Assembly: GCF_004916905.1 (NCBI RefSeq)
Contig: NZ_SDLV01000001.1
Span: 1 to 52,121 of the forward strand
Source of the DNA: Chryseobacterium candidae
Lineage (GTDB): Bacteria; Bacteroidota; Bacteroidia; Flavobacteriales; Weeksellaceae
Direction of reading: 5' to 3'
Length of the DNA: 52,121 nucleotides
This document shows, in pieces, positions 44,806 through 52,121 of the stretch; positions within the stretch are counted from its first letter, which is position 1, and every line of letters starts with the position of its first letter. Below the pieces are notes generated by a model. It was not told the DNA's origin. It worked only from the letters and a program-made list of their open reading frames with translations, and made no database searches. The position numbers were made by a program, and so were the translations under genes.

Positions 44806-45150
44806 TTATGCCTGATTTTTTACAATCAGTACAAAATCATCTTCCAGAAGTTTATAACCGCAATCATAGATGAATTTGTATTCAGAACCGTTTTTATAAA
44901 CTTTCAGGTTGGTAAAATAATCGAAATCAAAACCCAAGCCATCCAGTCTGGACCTGGGAACTTTTGTTTTACCATCGGTATTGATTTCCATCAGAATACG
45001 GTAATTCTTACGGAGTTTATTGTTTACATTCCGCATCAGATTGTTAGAATCCTTATTCTGCTTATTGTTATAGGCGTTCCGACAGGCATCATTGCAGAAT
45101 TTTTTATCTGATCTTCCAATGATCTTCTCGCCACATTCCAGACAATTCAT
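44806..45150 (-). CDS. Small zinc-ribbon protein of unknown function
   Basis: A 114-residue protein beginning with a four-cysteine zinc ribbon, C3-x2-C6 and C19-x3-C23 (MNCLECGEKI and FCNDACRN). A basic linker is followed by a small alpha/beta domain (about 50-114, VPRSRLDGLGFDFDYFTNLK). Many flavobacterial genomes carry similar short zinc-ribbon proteins with no assigned role. It lies 5 bases downstream of the HPP gene and 20 bases upstream of the epimerase gene, so all three are cotranscribed. Confidence 0.75.
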   Translation of the reverse strand: MNCLECGEKIIGRSDKKFCNDACRNAYNNKQNKDSNNLMRNVNNKLRKNYRILMEINTDGKTKVPRSRLDGLGFDFDYFTNLKVYKNGSEYKFIYDCGYKLLEDDFVLIVKNQA

Positions 45151-45155
45151 GATTT

Positions 45156-45749
45156 TTATTTTAAGTGATGTTGGTGTCTTTTTTTTAACAGTCTTTTGAA
45201 CATGCTGTGGGTAGGATAGCTTCTGTTGGGAGTAATATTATTAAAAAATAAGGCTACAATCAAAAGAATAATGCATCCGGAAAGAACAGGGGAGAGCACA
45301 TACCAATAGCCCAGTTCCGGAATTTTTCCTGTAGAACTCACTGCAATCAGCGCTGTAGCTCCCCCAGGTGGGTGTAATGTTTTCGTATACTGCATCAATA
45401 CAATGGAAAATGCTACTGCCAAAGGTGCCGAAAGCCAGATGATATCCGGAACAAGCTGATAGACGGTAACGCCTACCAATGCCGAAAGTACATGCCCGCC
45501 TATAAGGTTTCGGGGTTGGGCCAAAGGACTCTGGATAGCACCATAAATAAGAACGCTTGATGCTCCAAAAGAACCGATCAGGAATATATTTTCAGTTTCT
45601 GTGAGTGAATGAGACTGGATAAACGCAATGATCCCAATCCCGAAAAATGCTCCCAGAAATGACCAGAAATGTTCCTTATAATCAACAAGCGTCTCTTTAT
45701 AAATCACATATTTTGAAACCCTGAATGTTCTTTTGAATGTCTTCTTCAT
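45156..45749 (-). CDS. HPP family membrane protein
   Basis: A 197-residue inner-membrane protein with four or five hydrophobic helices and the defining motif KTLHPPGGATALIAV at about residues 123-137. HPP proteins in cyanobacteria and plants are implicated in nitrite transport; the bacterial single-domain members are largely uncharacterised. It heads the three-gene operon HPP - zinc ribbon - epimerase. Its promoter region holds a TATCTTTG element and a palindromic box shared with the XRE/ssb region. Confidence 0.88.
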   Translation of the reverse strand: MKKTFKRTFRVSKYVIYKETLVDYKEHFWSFLGAFFGIGIIAFIQSHSLTETENIFLIGSFGASSVLIYGAIQSPLAQPRNLIGGHVLSALVGVTVYQLVPDIIWLSAPLAVAFSIVLMQYTKTLHPPGGATALIAVSSTGKIPELGYWYVLSPVLSGCIILLIVALFFNNITPNRSYPTHSMFKRLLKKRHQHHLK

Positions 45750-45858
45750 TTACTCTTCTTTATCTTTTATAATTTAAATTAGATTTTCCGCGAACGGCTG
45801 TAAAATATGGAATGAATATAAATTCCTGTCATAATTGTTCACAATACAGGCCGTGTGT

Positions 45859-45889
45859 CAAAGATACGGAATTATCCGTTTGTAAATGG
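45859..45889 (-). promoter_or_regulatory. HPP operon promoter with palindromic box
   Basis: TATCTTTG on the minus strand (45859-45866) is a -7 element. Just upstream of it on the minus strand lies TTATCCGTTTGTAAATGG as read on the plus strand (45872-45889), with core CCGTTT-GT-AAATGG (45876-45889). The box fills the -33/-7 spacer and matches the one at 46571-46588 at 15 of 18 positions. Confidence 0.6.
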
Positions 45890-45942
45890 ATAGGATTTGA
45901 ATGATATAAGGACCGTTAAATGTCATATTACTTCATAAAAAA

Positions 45943-45975
45943 GTAAGTCAGAATAGAAATGTTCTATCCTGACTT
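45943..45975 (-). terminator. Terminator of the XRE regulator gene
   Basis: Stem AAGTCAGAATAGAA (45945-45958) with its complement at 45962-45975 (one mismatch). T-rich on the minus side. Confidence 0.8.
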
Positions 45976-46004
45976 TAGTATGCTTTTTTGTGAAAAAATG
46001 TTTT

Positions 46005-46367
46005 CTATTTTTTCAGCCGGTTAATCTCTTCTTTCAGCAGAGCAATATATTCCTGCATGGTTTTTATGATTTCTATGCTTAATTCATTACTAATATTTGC
46101 TGTAGCATTATTATTACCTACATTGACCCCAGTATTATCACTAAAAACAGGATTTTCAATAATAATGGTAGCTTCCTCTTCTTCATAAATTTCGTCTACC
46201 GGAACGTCTAAAAACTTAGCCAGCTTTTGCCATTCAGTCTGTGTTATAGATACACCACCGCTTTCTTTTCTGCTATAATTGGAGACGTCAGTGGGGATCA
46301 CTTCAGCCATTTGCTGCTGAGTAAATCCTTTCATCTTTCTTACTGTACGTAGTTTTTCTTTTTGCAT
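46005..46367 (-). CDS. XRE family (HTH_3) transcriptional regulator
   Basis: A 120-residue DNA-binding protein. The Cro/CI-type helix-turn-helix is at about 5-60 (RKMKGFTQQQMAEVI and VSNYSRKESGGVSITQTEWQ). A short acidic and Asn-rich linker follows, then a C-terminal coiled-coil helix (about 93-120, SIEIIKTMQEYIALLKEEI) for oligomerisation. It sits between the HPP operon and the divergent ssb gene. Near-identical palindromic boxes lie on both sides, so it may control both neighbours and itself (inference). A run of ten A lies just upstream of its start (46391-46400). Confidence 0.88.
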   Translation of the reverse strand: MQKEKLRTVRKMKGFTQQQMAEVIPTDVSNYSRKESGGVSITQTEWQKLAKFLDVPVDEIYEEEEATIIIENPVFSDNTGVNVGNNNATANISNELSIEIIKTMQEYIALLKEEINRLKK

Positions 46368-46714
46368 ATCAGACGTTTTTACAAATTTGCAAAAAAAAAA
46401 TCAAATTAAAGAGAAAAAATCCCTTGTCATAGATCTGTTTTTCCATGTTTTTTTTAAAAGAAAAATATTTTAGGAAGTGTTTTCATTTTATTAAATTTTT
46501 AATTAATCGCAGGTATTAATGCCTTTTTAATTCTGATAAATTCTGTATAAGAAAGATTCTTTTTATTTTATTATCCGTTTTCAAACGGTTACAAACGAAT
46601 TTAAATAGTTTATAACCGACTGAGAATGGGAAGCATCGCAATCTTTGCAACAGAGATTTGAGAAAGCAGTGAACGTCTCTTATCTGAATTATTAATCTTT
46701 AAAATATAAAAGTT
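46368..46714. other. Divergent intergenic region, XRE regulator / ssb
   Basis: A 347-base AT-rich gap without a gene. It holds an A10 run at 46391-46400 close to the XRE start and the palindromic boxes at 46571-46618. No full TTTG/TAnnTTTG promoter was found on either strand. Confidence 0.65.
46571..46618. promoter_or_regulatory. Candidate operator cluster upstream of ssb
   Basis: A perfect palindrome CCGTTT-TC-AAACGG (46575-46588) in TTATCCGTTTTCAAACGG (46571-46588). Overlapping it is an inverted repeat CGGTTACAAAC (46586-46596) with GTTTATAACCG (46608-46618), 10 of 11 positions, spacer 11. The first box recurs upstream of the HPP operon. Confidence 0.6.
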
Positions 46715-47047
46715 ATGTCACTAAGAAACAAAGTAACATTAATTGGTTACACCGGTAAAGAAGTTGAAATGGTAAACTTCGACAATGGAAACGTAAAAGC
46801 AAGTGTATCCTTAGCTACCAGTGATCATTACACCAATGCTAAAGGAGAAAAAGTAGAAGAAACGCAATGGCACAATTTGATTGCATTTGGGAAAACAGCA
46901 GAAATCTTTGAAAAGTATGTTCCTAAAGGTAAAGAAATTGCCATTGAAGGAAAGCTTACCTACAGATCATATGATGATAAAGATGGGATAAAGCGGTATA
47001 TCACGGAAATTCGTGTAGATGAAATCCTACTGTTAGGAGGAAAATAA
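46715..47047 (+). CDS. ssb: Short single-stranded DNA-binding protein
   Basis: A 110-residue OB-fold SSB (NKVTLIGYTGKEVEM, TQWHNLIAFGKTAEIFEKYV, GKEIAIEGKLTYRSYDDKDG). It covers only the DNA-binding core and ends EILLLGGK. The long linker and acidic DDDIPF-type tip that recruits partner proteins are absent. It is therefore probably a paralogue rather than the main replication SSB. It is followed 14 bases later by the HRDC-domain gene, with which it forms a pair. Confidence 0.9.
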   Translation: MSLRNKVTLIGYTGKEVEMVNFDNGNVKASVSLATSDHYTNAKGEKVEETQWHNLIAFGKTAEIFEKYVPKGKEIAIEGKLTYRSYDDKDGIKRYITEIRVDEILLLGGK

Positions 47048-47061
47048 CTTTAAAAACACCT

Positions 47062-47517
47062 ATGATGAGAGTGAAAATTTTTAAAATCAGGCTGCCTGAA
47101 GAATTTCTCTACAAAGATCAGAAAATGCTGGATGATTTCCTGGAATGTAACGAGATTATAAAAGCAGAAACCGCTTTTGTAAGTGAAGAAAAATATTGGT
47201 CTGTAATATTGTATTTTGAAAACTTAAAACCAGCAAAAAATACAGTGAAAGAGCCAAAGGCAGCTAAATATTCTGCAGAAAATGATCTTTTGAATACAGA
47301 TGAAGAAAAGATCCTGGACGCATTGAAGCTCTGGAGATCAGAAAAAGCACGGGAACATAATCTTCCTACTTATTTCATCGCAAGTAACAAAGAACTGATA
47401 TCTGTTGCCAAGTATAAACCTGCTAAGAAAGAGGAATTACTGGAGATCAAAGGGTTCGGGAAGCATAAGATTGAAAATTATGGTGAAGAAATTCTTGAAA
47501 TCCTTGAAAGCTTATGA
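47062..47517 (+). CDS. HRDC domain protein with a small N-terminal domain
   Basis: A 151-residue protein. The N-terminal part (about 1-55) is a ferredoxin-like alpha/beta segment (RVKIFKIRLPEEFL and YWSVILYFENLK), followed by a lysine-rich linker. The HRDC domain (about 76-150) shows LKLWRSEKAREHNLPTYFIA and LEIKGFGKHKIENYGEEILE. HRDC domains bind DNA and are usually appended to RecQ helicases and RNase D. Here the domain is free-standing, directly after a tail-less SSB. A plus-strand terminator follows. Action on single-stranded DNA with SSB is an inference. Confidence 0.85.
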   Translation: MMRVKIFKIRLPEEFLYKDQKMLDDFLECNEIIKAETAFVSEEKYWSVILYFENLKPAKNTVKEPKAAKYSAENDLLNTDEEKILDALKLWRSEKAREHNLPTYFIASNKELISVAKYKPAKKEELLEIKGFGKHKIENYGEEILEILESL

Positions 47518-47547
47518 CTTTTTTGGAATAATTGATAACATCACAAG

Positions 47548-47580
47548 AAAAGCTGAGGGAAGACTTTCTTCAGCTTTTTA
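47548..47580 (+). terminator. Terminator of the ssb-HRDC pair
   Basis: Stem AAAAGCTGA (47548-47556) with TCAGCTTTT (47570-47578), then T-rich sequence. Confidence 0.75.
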
Positions 47581-47607
47581 TACTATGTAAAATTCCTTTC
47601 AATTCCG

Positions 47608-47615
47608 TACTTTTG
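47608..47615 (+). promoter_or_regulatory. -7 element of the hisS promoter
   Basis: TACTTTTG fits TAnnTTTG, 25 bases before the hisS ATG. No good -33 TTTG. Confidence 0.5.
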
Positions 47616-47640
47616 CATTTATCAAAATGACATACAACAA

Positions 47641-49011
47641 ATGAAGCCAAGTTTAGCAAAAGGGACGAGAGATTTTACGGCACAGGAAGTTTCCAGAAGA
47701 AAATATATCATCAATATTTTACAGAATAATTTTGAATTATTCGGTTTTCAACCATTGGAAACCCCAAGCTTTGAAAATCTTTCTACGTTAACAGGAAAAT
47801 ACGGAGAAGAAGGTGACCGCTTAATTTTTAAAATTTTAAATTCAAGTATCAATGAAGCAAAAGAAGAGAAAAAAACTCAGATGCTTCATGACTTTCAAAA
47901 AGCATTGGAAAAGCCATTCAGTGCAGAGAGCCTTACTGATAAAGCTCTTCGTTATGACCTTACCGTACCCTTTGCAAGATTTGTAGCGATGAATCATGGT
48001 AAACTCACGTTTCCATTCAAACGTTCTCAGATCCAGCCGGTGTGGAGAGCAGACAGGCCTCAGAAAGGAAGATTCAGAGAGTTTTATCAGTGTGATGCCG
48101 ATGTTGTAGGAAGCGAGAGTTTACTACAGGAAGTAGAGCTGGTTCAGTTGTATCTGAAATCTTTTGCAGATCTGAAAGTTCCTGTAACCATTCATATGAA
48201 CAACAGAAAGATTCTATCCGGATTGGCAGAATATGCAGGAATCACAGATAAGTTGATAGATTTCACTGTAGCATTAGATAAGCTGGATAAAATAGGTAAA
48301 GACGGAGTTGTAAAAGAATTACTGGAAAGAGAAATTTCTCAGGAATCTATTGATAAGCTGGATTTCTTGTTCAGCCAGTCGGATGATGCGCTGGAAAATC
48401 TTCTTCAGCTGAAAGAGAAATTTGCAGGAAATGAAATCGGTCTGAAAGGAGTGGAAGAACTGGAATTTGTTCTTACACAATCGCTGAACCTGGGTGTGGA
48501 TATTCAAAACTTAGTTTTCAATATTACTTTGGCAAGAGGACTGGATTATTATACAGGAGCTATCTTTGAAGTGAAAGCAGATGAAGTTGCCATGGGATCC
48601 ATCGGAGGTGGCGGTAGATATGATAACCTTACTGAAGTGTTTGGCGTTAAAAATATTCCTGGAATAGGAATTTCATTCGGATTAGACAGAATTTATCTTG
48701 TGATGGAAGAACTCAATCTATTCCCTGAAGAAGCATCAGCCAAAATAGAATATCTGTTTGCTAACTTTGGAGGTGAAGGAATTACAGATGCATTGAAGCT
48801 GATCATGCAGCTAAGAGCCAAAGGAATTTCAGCAGAGTTATATCCTGAAAATGCAAAGATCAACAAACAGTTTACCTATGCTGAAAAGAAAGGCATAAAG
48901 AATCTTGTTTTCCTGGGTGAAGAAGAAATTAAAAATAATACGGTTACTTTTAAAGATCTTGAAGCAGGAGAGCAGAAAACGGTTTCCTTAGAAGAGTTTT
49001 TAGGAGAATAA
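47641..49011 (+). CDS. hisS: Histidyl-tRNA synthetase
   Basis: A 456-residue class II aminoacyl-tRNA synthetase that charges tRNA-His in the cytosol. It begins [11 protein letters not shown]. Motif 2 is [13 protein letters not shown] around residues 142-154. The histidine loop [13 protein letters not shown] (298-310) and motif GGGGRYDNL are present, with motif 3 in [12 protein letters not shown]. The C-terminal anticodon-binding domain (about 365-456) follows. All expected parts are intact. It is monocistronic between a terminator upstream and a strong terminator directly downstream. Confidence 0.97.
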   Translation: MKPSLAKGTRDFTAQEVSRRKYIINILQNNFELFGFQPLETPSFENLSTLTGKYGEEGDRLIFKILNSSINEAKEEKKTQMLHDFQKALEKPFSAESLTDKALRYDLTVPFARFVAMNHGKLTFPFKRSQIQPVWRADRPQKGRFREFYQCDADVVGSESLLQEVELVQLYLKSFADLKVPVTIHMNNRKILSGLAEYAGITDKLIDFTVALDKLDKIGKDGVVKELLEREISQESIDKLDFLFSQSDDALENLLQLKEKFAGNEIGLKGVEELEFVLTQSLNLGVDIQNLVFNITLARGLDYYTGAIFEVKADEVAMGSIGGGGRYDNLTEVFGVKNIPGIGISFGLDRIYLVMEELNLFPEEASAKIEYLFANFGGEGITDALKLIMQLRAKGISAELYPENAKINKQFTYAEKKGIKNLVFLGEEEIKNNTVTFKDLEAGEQKTVSLEEFLGE

Positions 49012-49030
49012 TAGGATAGATACATAAAAA

Positions 49031-49070
49031 AACAAATCAACCACAAAATTACTTTTGTGGTTGATTTGTT
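49031..49070 (+). terminator. hisS terminator
   Basis: An 18-bp perfect stem (49031-49048 with 49053-49070, loop TTAC). The right arm abuts the -33 element of the next promoter at 49069-49072. Confidence 0.9.
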
Positions 49071-49099
49071 TGATGGATGCTAAGATTTAAATACTTTTG
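49069..49099 (+). promoter_or_regulatory. Promoter of the PH-SHOCT gene
   Basis: TTTG (49069-49072), 19 bases, TACTTTTG (49092-49099): full consensus. It overlaps the in-frame TTG at 49097, so the true start is the ATG at 49112 with a very short leader. Confidence 0.75.
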
Positions 49100-49111
49100 A
49101 GTAAAAAAGGA

Positions 49112-49957
49112 ATGACTAATAATTGTGCATTGTGTACTACAGAATTAACATCCATGGATACGCTTTTGGGAGCAAATATGCTTTCAGATGGTAATGTTTT
49201 ATGCAATAAATGTTTAAATAAAGTAACTGATATCAATGAAGAGTTGCTTTATAACCTTAATAAATTCAGCATTCATGATATCAGTAAAATGCTGAGTAAA
49301 GAGAAAACTGAAGAAGTTCAGGCAGTAATGACTGCAGACCAGAACCTTCCTGCAATGGCAGATTATGACTCTCATCAAATCCCAAAAGAGGTTTATAAAC
49401 GAAGGCACCAGAAAATAACGAAGGAACTGGAAAGTCTTCATGCTAATCTGTCCATCTTTACCAAAGGAGAAATCAAAGAACTTCCGTATTTGATTTCAGA
49501 ATATGAGCAGATCATCGCTATTACAGATGCTCAGTTTGTGAATACTTTGGCAGCAGGAATATTGGTGGCAACACCGTTGAGGCTGATTTCATTATCAAAA
49601 GCAATGTTTGGCGATGCAAAAATCAATAATTATCCAAACGAAACCATTAAGGCTGTAAGTTTTGTAACAGATCCCAGATCACCAATTATTAAATTACATC
49701 TTGACGAAAGAGTGGTAGCGTTTGAATGCTTTATGGATAAAGATGATGCAGAAAATTTCTATGACAAGATAAAAGGTATTTATAATCATCCTAAAGAACA
49801 ATCTCCAAAACAAATTGATAATGTGGTAAACAAAGGAATTTCATCAGAAGAAATTCTAAATCAGCTTGAGAAATTAGGAAAATTGAGAGAGAACGGAATT
49901 TTAACCGATACGGAATTTGCAGAGCAAAAAAAGAAACTGCTGGAGCAATTAAAATAA
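49112..49957 (+). CDS. Zinc-ribbon / PH-like / SHOCT domain protein
   Basis: A 281-residue protein from the ATG at 49112 (MTNNCALCTTEL). It opens with a DUF4428-like zinc site (C5-x2-C8 and C32-x2-C35, VLCNKCL), then a helical linker. A bacterial PH-like domain follows (about 120-225, IKELPYLISEYEQIIAITDAQF and VVAFECFMDKDDAENFYDKI). It ends in a SHOCT motif (about 245-281, EILNQLEKLGKLRENGILT). SHOCT plus PH combinations suggest binding to lipid or protein partners, without known activity. The second PH-SHOCT protein lies two genes downstream. Confidence 0.85.
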   Translation: MTNNCALCTTELTSMDTLLGANMLSDGNVLCNKCLNKVTDINEELLYNLNKFSIHDISKMLSKEKTEEVQAVMTADQNLPAMADYDSHQIPKEVYKRRHQKITKELESLHANLSIFTKGEIKELPYLISEYEQIIAITDAQFVNTLAAGILVATPLRLISLSKAMFGDAKINNYPNETIKAVSFVTDPRSPIIKLHLDERVVAFECFMDKDDAENFYDKIKGIYNHPKEQSPKQIDNVVNKGISSEEILNQLEKLGKLRENGILTDTEFAEQKKKLLEQLK

Positions 49958-49974
49958 AATTTGTAAACCGAATT

Positions 49975-50622
49975 ATGAAGGATAAAGTATCTTCAAAAAT
50001 AGTAGAGAGCTGGCTTAAAGGATGGTGCCTGTCAAGAGAAGTATCTTTTCCCCTTCCCTATAAATCCGGGTTTTATGTAAATGTAGGAGATGAAAAGCAA
50101 AAAGAACGTTTTGTGTTTCCTGAGCTTAATGATGATTTTTTCCAGCATGCCCATTCAATTGATGATCCGTGGATTTATCTGAAAGTATCTGCTTCTCCTG
50201 ATGAATTTATACATAGAATTCCCGAAAGGTGGAAACTGCAGCCACAGGGATATATGATGACCTGTTTTCATCCTATGAATTTTGCGGAAATGAATCTTGC
50301 AGAAGGATATCATTTAGAATTTTCTGAGTATAATACAACCTTTGTTGTCAGGATTGTAGCGGAAAATGGTGAACAGGCTTCTATTGGCCGTGTTTCTCTT
50401 ATTGATGACGTTGCAGTGTATGACAGGATTATTACCGAAACAAACCATCAAAGGAAAGGGCTCGCTCGTTTTTTATTGAAAGAATTGGAGAAGATCGCTT
50501 TGTATAAAGGTTTTTCAAATAATCTTTTAGTGGCTACAGAAGAAGGAAAACTATTGTATGAGACTTTGGGCTGGAAGCTGTATTGCCTGCATACTTCTGT
50601 AGTGATTCCTTCAGAAGGCTGA
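49975..50622 (+). CDS. GNAT family N-acetyltransferase
   Basis: A 215-residue protein whose C-terminal half is a GNAT domain (about 110-210). RVSLIDDVAVYDRIITETNHQ precedes the acetyl-CoA loop QRKGLARFLLKELE, and LLYETLGWKLY is the terminal motif. The N-terminal 100 residues are a less conserved alpha/beta region (GFYVNVGDEKQKERFVFPEL). The substrate is unknown. It starts 17 bases after the first PH-SHOCT gene and is followed by the second, so the three probably form an operon. Confidence 0.85.
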   Translation: MKDKVSSKIVESWLKGWCLSREVSFPLPYKSGFYVNVGDEKQKERFVFPELNDDFFQHAHSIDDPWIYLKVSASPDEFIHRIPERWKLQPQGYMMTCFHPMNFAEMNLAEGYHLEFSEYNTTFVVRIVAENGEQASIGRVSLIDDVAVYDRIITETNHQRKGLARFLLKELEKIALYKGFSNNLLVATEEGKLLYETLGWKLYCLHTSVVIPSEG

Positions 50623-50685
50623 TTTTTTTATTGAATTAAATTTTTTATTACAAAAAAAACTAATTTAGCCCTGTAAACTAATACT

Positions 50686-51222
50686 ATGAGTAAAAAATCA
50701 AGACTAGACGAGATAAGAGAAGAACTTAAAAAGCTGGATATCAGCCCTACCATATTTGCCCGGAAAGAAATTCATGAATTACCGGATATCCTTTCACCGG
50801 AGGAAAGAATTGTATATCTGGTAGAAGGCAGAAATAAACTGAACAATCATCATATCATCTTAGTAGCCACTGACAGAAGACTGATTTTTGTGGATAAGGA
50901 ATTCATGTACGGATTGAAAGTGGAAGACTTTTCTTACAGTAAGATAAGCTCCATACAATATGAAACAGCATTTTTACTGGCTTCCATAGATATTCAGGTT
51001 ACAGATGATATGGTAGAGATTGATGGAGTAGGAAAGTATCATGCTGAACTGTTCTGCGAAAAAGTAAGAGAATTCATGTCCCATCCGGAAACACATTTTC
51101 AGAGCAAATCTGAACCTAGTGTTTTAGATCAGTTGGAACAATTGGGAAGATTAAAAGAAACGGGAGTTCTAAGTGAAGACGAATTTCTTGAGCAAAAGAA
51201 GAAATTGATAGATAAATTATGA
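50686..51222 (+). CDS. PH-like / SHOCT domain protein, second copy
   Basis: A 178-residue soluble protein. The PH-like domain (about 20-140) shows IFARKEIHELPDILSPEERIVYLVEG and HHIILVATDRRLIFVDKEF. The C-terminal SHOCT motif (about 147-178) shows SVLDQLEQLGRLKETGVLS. It lacks the zinc ribbon of the upstream copy but shares the GEI/KEI-HELP and SHOCT signatures with it, so the two are paralogues around a GNAT gene. Residue 1 is the ATG at 50686. No function is known. Confidence 0.87.
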   Translation: MSKKSRLDEIREELKKLDISPTIFARKEIHELPDILSPEERIVYLVEGRNKLNNHHIILVATDRRLIFVDKEFMYGLKVEDFSYSKISSIQYETAFLLASIDIQVTDDMVEIDGVGKYHAELFCEKVREFMSHPETHFQSKSEPSVLDQLEQLGRLKETGVLSEDEFLEQKKKLIDKL

Positions 51223-51285
51223 TCAATGTATGCTGGACAATAAAAATTATTTTATAGGAAAACTCACACTTTTTTAACTTAAACC

Positions 51286-52077
51286 ATGGAAAATTACTTA
51301 GAAATTAATAAAAAATCATGGAACGCTAAAGTAGAACCTCATCTGAAATCGGATTTCTATTTTGTAGATGAATTTTTAAAAGGGAGAACCTCCCTGAACT
51401 CAATAGAATTAGATCTTCTTGGAGATATAAAAGGAAAAACTATTCTGCATTTGCAGTGCCATTTTGGGCAGGATTCTATTTCCCTGTCAAGAATGGGAGC
51501 AAAAGTGACCGGAATTGATCTTTCCGATAAAGCTATTGATACCGCCGGAGATCTTGCAGAAAAATGCGGTACCGATACAGAATTTATCTGTTCAGATGTG
51601 TATAATTTGCCAAATGTTCTGGATCAGAAATTTGATATCGTTTATACAAGCTATGGTACAATAGGATGGCTTCCCGATCTTGAAAAATGGGCAGATGTTA
51701 TCAATCATTTTCTGAATCCGGGAGGAAAATTCATTATGGCAGAATTTCACCCTGCCGTCTGGATGTTTGATGATGATTTTACAAAAGTAGCTTATAGCTA
51801 TTTCAATGAAAAACCGATTGTAGAAACTTATGAAGGAACATATGCAGATCAGTCCGCATCCATCGTGCAGGAATATGTTATGTGGAATCATTCTTTGGCA
51901 GAAGTCCTTGATAATTTGATTAAAAAAGATTTACAACTGAACACTTTCCGGGAGTTTGACTGGTCACCATATCCTTGTTTCAGACACGTAGAAGAATTTG
52001 AAAAAGTGAAATGGAGAATTCCACAGTTCGGCAATAAAATACCTCTTGTGTATGCGCTGGCAGCACAGAAAAAATAA
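51286..52077 (+). CDS. Class I SAM-dependent methyltransferase
   Basis: A 263-residue cytosolic methyltransferase. Motif I is ILHLQCHFGQDSISLSRMGAK at about residues 53-73. The acidic residue of motif II is in VTGIDLS (74-80). The post-motif DIVYTSYGTIGWLPDLEKW is characteristic of a group related to methyltransferase 11. The C-terminal half is longer than the minimal fold, with a Trp/Tyr-rich tail. The acceptor is unknown. It follows the PH-SHOCT group by 63 bases and could be cotranscribed. The gene is complete; nothing further is seen in the last 44 bases. Confidence 0.88.
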   Translation: MENYLEINKKSWNAKVEPHLKSDFYFVDEFLKGRTSLNSIELDLLGDIKGKTILHLQCHFGQDSISLSRMGAKVTGIDLSDKAIDTAGDLAEKCGTDTEFICSDVYNLPNVLDQKFDIVYTSYGTIGWLPDLEKWADVINHFLNPGGKFIMAEFHPAVWMFDDDFTKVAYSYFNEKPIVETYEGTYADQSASIVQEYVMWNHSLAEVLDNLIKKDLQLNTFREFDWSPYPCFRHVEEFEKVKWRIPQFGNKIPLVYALAAQKK

Positions 52078-52121
52078 AGGATCAGTCTCAAAAGTTGGGG
52101 GGAATGTTAAGTAGCTTTATC

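Noticed and set aside
46005..47517. XRE regulator, ssb and HRDC as remnants of a prophage or integrative element
   Set aside because: No integrase, attachment-site repeats, capsid or mobilisation genes, and base composition does not change from the neighbours.

Overview
The window is a stretch of ordinary chromosome from a low-GC member of the Bacteroidota, almost certainly Flavobacteriia and most like Chryseobacterium (Weeksellaceae). The signs are TTTG-N19/21-TAnnTTTG promoters, two very large secreted proteins with type IX secretion (T9SS) C-terminal sorting domains, a GLPGLI-family protein, a BlaI/M56 pair and PepE. Dispersed GGCTAAAGCC-type palindromes fit as well. The genus is an inference from protein style, since no rRNA is present.

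Layout. 1-2.7 kb: tail of a CAU tRNA, an Ada-like zinc domain protein with a 2OG-Fe(II) oxygenase, a GNAT enzyme, a structured intergenic region and a secreted protein. 2.9-7.3 kb: glutathione peroxidase, then a BlaI repressor - BlaR1-like M56 peptidase - GLPGLI operon with a visible operator. 7.4-13.9 kb: transaldolase, a YdeI-like protein downstream of a heptanucleotide tandem repeat, a TPR protein, PepE coupled to a zinc-site protein, PBP4 (dacB) and an orphan histidine kinase. 14-20.8 kb: three exported metalloproteases on the minus strand (M61, M1, and an M12B-like T9SS cargo). 21-27.9 kb: tatC, a hypothetical gene, kdsD, divergent recQ, a glycosyltransferase and small unknowns. 28-35.4 kb: lpd, a DUF4476 protein, a CvfB-like S1 protein and a 1302-residue type B T9SS cargo. 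35.5-41.9 kb: a TetR - TolC - MFP - RND efflux operon with duplicated operator boxes. 42-46.4 kb: a J-KTSC fusion, a secreted protein, an HPP operon and an XRE regulator. 46.7-52.1 kb: short ssb, an HRDC protein, hisS, a PH-SHOCT / GNAT / PH-SHOCT group and a methyltransferase.

There is no prophage, integrase, insertion sequence, CRISPR array or recognisable anti-phage island. The most useful new observations are regulatory. An 18-bp palindromic box occurs both upstream of the HPP operon and in the XRE/ssb intergenic region. ACTA-N6-TAGT dyads bracket the blaI promoter. Two near-identical 22-bp boxes bracket the tetR promoter. The hisS terminator directly abuts the next promoter, which moves the start of the following gene. 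Protein-level oddities are a RecQ with only one of the four zinc cysteines, a BlaR1-like protein whose sensor is a charged heptad-repeat rod, and a tail-less SSB paired with an HRDC protein. All family names come from reading motifs; no database search was possible.
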